From positions 1-8,234 of the forward strand of contig NYTT01000076.1 of assembly GCA_002683775.1 (NCBI GenBank): a stretch of DNA of 8,234 nt, written 5' to 3'. The notes under the pieces were generated by a model. It searched no databases and had not been told where the DNA came from. It saw only the letters and a program-made list of their open reading frames with translations. The DNA comes from Flavobacteriales bacterium (GTDB taxonomy: Bacteria > Bacteroidota > Bacteroidia > Flavobacteriales > BACL11). Numbering within the stretch: position 1 is the first letter of the stretch; every line of letters starts with the position of its first letter. The translations under genes were made by a program, and so were the position numbers. Shown piece after piece: positions 6,324 through 8,234 of this stretch.

Positions 6324-6965
6324 TTATAGAAAAGTTAAGTAAATATATAATAGTGGTATTGTAAATAAAAAAGCATCCATTCTATCAAGCATTCCTCCGT
6401 GGCCAGGAATGAATTTGCCAGAATCCTTTACCCCAGCTTGCCTTTTGTAATACGATTCAGTAAAATCTCCTAAAGTCGCTGTAAATGGAATAAATAAACT
6501 AATAATCATTCCTTTTGATATTTCAATTTCAAAAAAAATAGATGTTGTAATATATGAAGCTATTAAAGTAAATATTAAGCCTCCAAGGAACCCTTCCCAT
6601 GATTTTTTTGGTGATATTGAAGGAAAAATTTTTCTTTTTCCAAAATTAATTCCAAAAATATACGCGAAAGTATCAAATGTCCAAGTTAATATAAAAATAA
6701 ATAAAATAATTTTAGAATTTATAAGTTCATTTTGATTATTTAAACTAAACAAACAAAAAAAATGTATGATAATAAATGGGATAGAAACAAACAAGAGAGC
6801 AATTAATTTGCTTTTTCCATGTCTTAGCTTCAACATTTCATAAAATGAAATGATACCAATTATAAAAAATAATATACTGAATGTTAACGTCGAGTAAGAT
6901 GTGCAAAACCACATAATTGATACGTAAATTAATCCAGAAAAAACTCTTTTTATAGTCTCATTCAT
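6324..6965 (-). CDS. cdsA: Phosphatidate cytidylyltransferase (CDP-diacylglycerol synthase), short
   Basis: The 213-residue integral membrane protein has about six or seven hydrophobic segments. It makes CDP-diacylglycerol from phosphatidate and CTP, the precursor of phosphatidylserine and hence the substrate supply for the downstream psd. The C-terminal half is canonical: TFDTFAYIFGINFGK (95-109), ISPKKSWEGFLGG (about 117-129), and the CdsA signature KRQAGVKDSG...PGHGGMLDRMDA (about 174-198), which carries the metal- and CTP-binding residues. Most CdsA proteins are about 260-280 residues, so this one lacks some 50 or more residues in the N-terminal membrane half, probably about two helices. 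No upstream extension is possible without running into the DUF2007 stop, which lies 1 base before the ATG. The catalytic part looks intact, so I expect it to be active. Confidence 0.93.
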   Translation of the reverse strand: MNETIKRVFSGLIYVSIMWFCTSYSTLTFSILFFIIGIISFYEMLKLRHGKSKLIALLFVSIPFIIIHFFCLFSLNNQNELINSKIILFIFILTWTFDTFAYIFGINFGKRKIFPSISPKKSWEGFLGGLIFTLIASYITTSIFFEIEISKGMIISLFIPFTATLGDFTESYYKRQAGVKDSGKFIPGHGGMLDRMDAFLFTIPLLYIYLTFL

Positions 6966-6966
6966 A

Positions 6967-7155
6967 TTAATTTTTTGTGATTAAAGATTTAGCAGTATTT
7001 ATATTTTTTTCTTCAACATATAATTCTATAGTTCCAAACATATTGTAAGATGAATCTTGTTTGTTTAATAATACAACATTGATGTCATTTTCTTCTAGCA
7101 TCTGTTTAATAATTTCAGCTTTATTTGGATTTTCAGTACTATATAGCTTTATCAT
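6967..7155 (-). CDS. DUF2007-type small protein
   Basis: This 62-residue cytoplasmic protein matches the DUF2007 family (small alpha/beta proteins labelled 'putative signal transducing'). The pattern is an initial strand (MIKLYSTENP), a helix with AEIIKQMLEENDI (13-25), a strand NVVLLNKQD (26-34), then IELYVEEKNINTAKSLI (43-59). The typical theme is an N-terminal strand followed by a helix that covers 'L...GI' and a final 'A..LI' helix. Biochemical function is unknown. The ATG at 7155 overlaps the 3' end of ftsH by 17 bases in another frame, and the TAA is 1 base before cdsA, so it is embedded in the ftsH-cdsA-psd unit and probably translationally coupled to ftsH. Confidence 0.82.
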   Translation of the reverse strand: MIKLYSTENPNKAEIIKQMLEENDINVVLLNKQDSSYNMFGTIELYVEEKNINTAKSLITKN

Positions 7156-8234
7156 TTTTTTTAGAAGTTTTAGATTTTTTTGCTAAATCCATTTCTAACA
7201 ATTGAGTTTCTTCAAATGACTTCCATTTTCTTTCTCCAAATATTTTTTCTAAGTCTGCTTTGAAAATCACTTCTTTTTCTAAAAGTTCTGAACCAAGCTT
7301 CTCTACTTTGACTTTATTTTCAGATAGTACTTTTTTTGCTCGTGCATACTGCTCTGCTAAAATTCTGCTTACTTCCTGGTCTATTTGTTGAGCTCTTTCT
7401 TCAGAATAAGGTTTGGTAAAACCATTTTGCTGTCCAGTGGAGTCATAATAAGATATATTTCCCACTTCTTTGCTTAGTCCATACATACTTACCATAGCAT
7501 ATGCCATTTTAGTTGTTTTTTCTAAATCTGAAAGTGCTCCTGTAGATATTTTGTTGAAAAAAAGATCTTCAGCGGCTCTACCTCCCATTGCTGAACATAT
7601 TTCATCAAGCATTTGTTCTGTAGTTGTAAGCTGTCTTTCTTCTGGTAAATACCATGCTGCACCTAAAGATTTTCCTCGAGGAACAATAGTTACTTTCACT
7701 AAAGGAGACGCAAACTCTAACATCCAACTTACTGTTGCATGTCCTGCTTCATGAAAAGCAATAGTTTTTTTCTCTGTAGGTGAAATAATTTTAGACTTTT
7801 TCTCTAAACCACCAATAATTCTGTCAACAGCATCTAAGAAGTCTTGTTTATTCACATTCTTTTTTGACTTTCTAGCTGCTATTAATGCTGCTTCATTACA
7901 TACATTTGCGATATCTGCACCACTAAATCCAGGAGTTTGTCTTGCCAGAAAATTAATATCAATTGATTTATTTATTTTTATTGGTTTTAAATGAACTTCA
8001 AATATTTCTTTTCTTTCAACTAAATCAGGTAAGTCTACAAAAATTTGTCTATCAAATCTTCCAGCTCTTGTCAATGCATTGTCAAGAACATCAGCTCTAT
8101 TTGTTGCGGCCATAACAATTACACCTGAATTTGTTCCAAAACCATCCATTTCAGTTAGTAGTTGATTTAAAGTGTTTTCTCTTTCATCATTACTTCCTGT
8201 CATAGCATTTTTTCCTCTAGCTCTACCAATTGCA
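7139..8234 (-). CDS. ftsH: ATP-dependent zinc metalloprotease FtsH (5' truncated by window end)
   Basis: The frame runs from the window edge (first full codon at 8233) to the TAG at 7141-7139 and gives 364 residues; full FtsH is about 640-660, so the two membrane helices, Walker A and most of Walker B are outside the window. The visible part begins AIGRARGKNA, just after the Walker B acidic pair. It continues with the second region of homology (ATNRADVLDNALTRAGRFDR, about 43-62, with arginine fingers), the AAA lid (TPGFSGADIANVCNEAA, about 100-116) and the M41 protease domain. HEAGH (161-165) gives two zinc His ligands and the catalytic Glu, and the Asp of ALSDLEKTTKMAY (about 236) is the third ligand. 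The tail is Lys-rich (LAKKSKTSKKNDKAI). FtsH degrades misassembled membrane proteins and selected regulators at the inner membrane. It overlaps the DUF2007 gene by 17 bases. Confidence 0.97.
   Translation of the reverse strand, partial: AIGRARGKNAMTGSNDERENTLNQLLTEMDGFGTNSGVIVMAATNRADVLDNALTRAGRFDRQIFVDLPDLVERKEIFEVHLKPIKINKSIDINFLARQTPGFSGADIANVCNEAALIAARKSKKNVNKQDFLDAVDRIIGGLEKKSKIISPTEKKTIAFHEAGHATVSWMLEFASPLVKVTIVPRGKSLGAAWYLPEERQLTTTEQMLDEICSAMGGRAAEDLFFNKISTGALSDLEKTTKMAYAMVSMYGLSKEVGNISYYDSTGQQNGFTKPYSEERAQQIDQEVSRILAEQYARAKKVLSENKVKVEKLGSELLEKEVIFKADLEKIFGERKWKSFEETQLLEMDLAKKSKTSKKNDKAI

Noticed and set aside
7470..7754. 94-codon plus-strand open frame inside ftsH
   Set aside because: It is antisense to the conserved M41 protease domain, including the HEAGH region; no independent support.
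1..8234. CRISPR arrays, insertion sequences, tRNA genes, phage or defence modules
   Set aside because: I looked for regularly spaced repeats, transposase motifs, tRNA-like cloverleaf signals and nuclease or toxin genes on both strands and saw none. All substantial coding capacity is accounted for by housekeeping families.

Overview
The window reads as chromosomal, housekeeping-type DNA from a very AT-rich Bacteroidota bacterium, most likely a flavobacterium-like lineage. The evidence is a PorX-type PglZ response regulator (a type IX secretion regulator typical of this phylum), a stand-alone proline dehydrogenase of the bacteroidete kind, the near absence of Shine-Dalgarno sequences with A/T-rich leaders instead, and promoter-like TAnnTTTG boxes. 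I see no insertion sequence, CRISPR array, tRNA, rRNA or prophage gene. No gene-free stretch exceeds 300 bases; the longest is about 59 bases.

Left half, plus strand (1-3259): four genes in one tight operon, each separated from the next by exactly 2 bases. They are the 3' part of porX, tsaE (tRNA t6A synthesis ATPase), an alanine dehydrogenase/PNT-family enzyme, and a small membrane-anchored protein resembling the DUF4258-type proteins known at this position in relatives. The operon meets the minus-strand genes head-on at 3258-3284, where a perfect 10-bp hairpin with U-tracts on both strands overlaps both stop codons.

Right half, minus strand (8234-3283), read from high to low coordinates: ftsH (5' part missing), a 62-residue DUF2007 protein, a short cdsA and psd form a tightly packed cluster (17-bp overlap, then gaps of 1 and 0 bases) linking membrane proteolysis with phosphatidylethanolamine synthesis. 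A separate unit follows, with its own promoter-like box and a strong intrinsic terminator. It encodes a secreted Lys/Cys-rich protein of unknown function. Next come an O-methyltransferase whose start lies just past that terminator and a proline dehydrogenase split by a +1 frameshift at a run of nine A.

Most of the window is ordinary core genome. The items most worth a second look are the frameshifted proline dehydrogenase, the Lys/Cys-rich secreted protein and its terminator abutting the methyltransferase, the His-to-Gln change in the alanine dehydrogenase-like enzyme, and the unusually short CdsA. I do not see a convincing new multi-gene system here.
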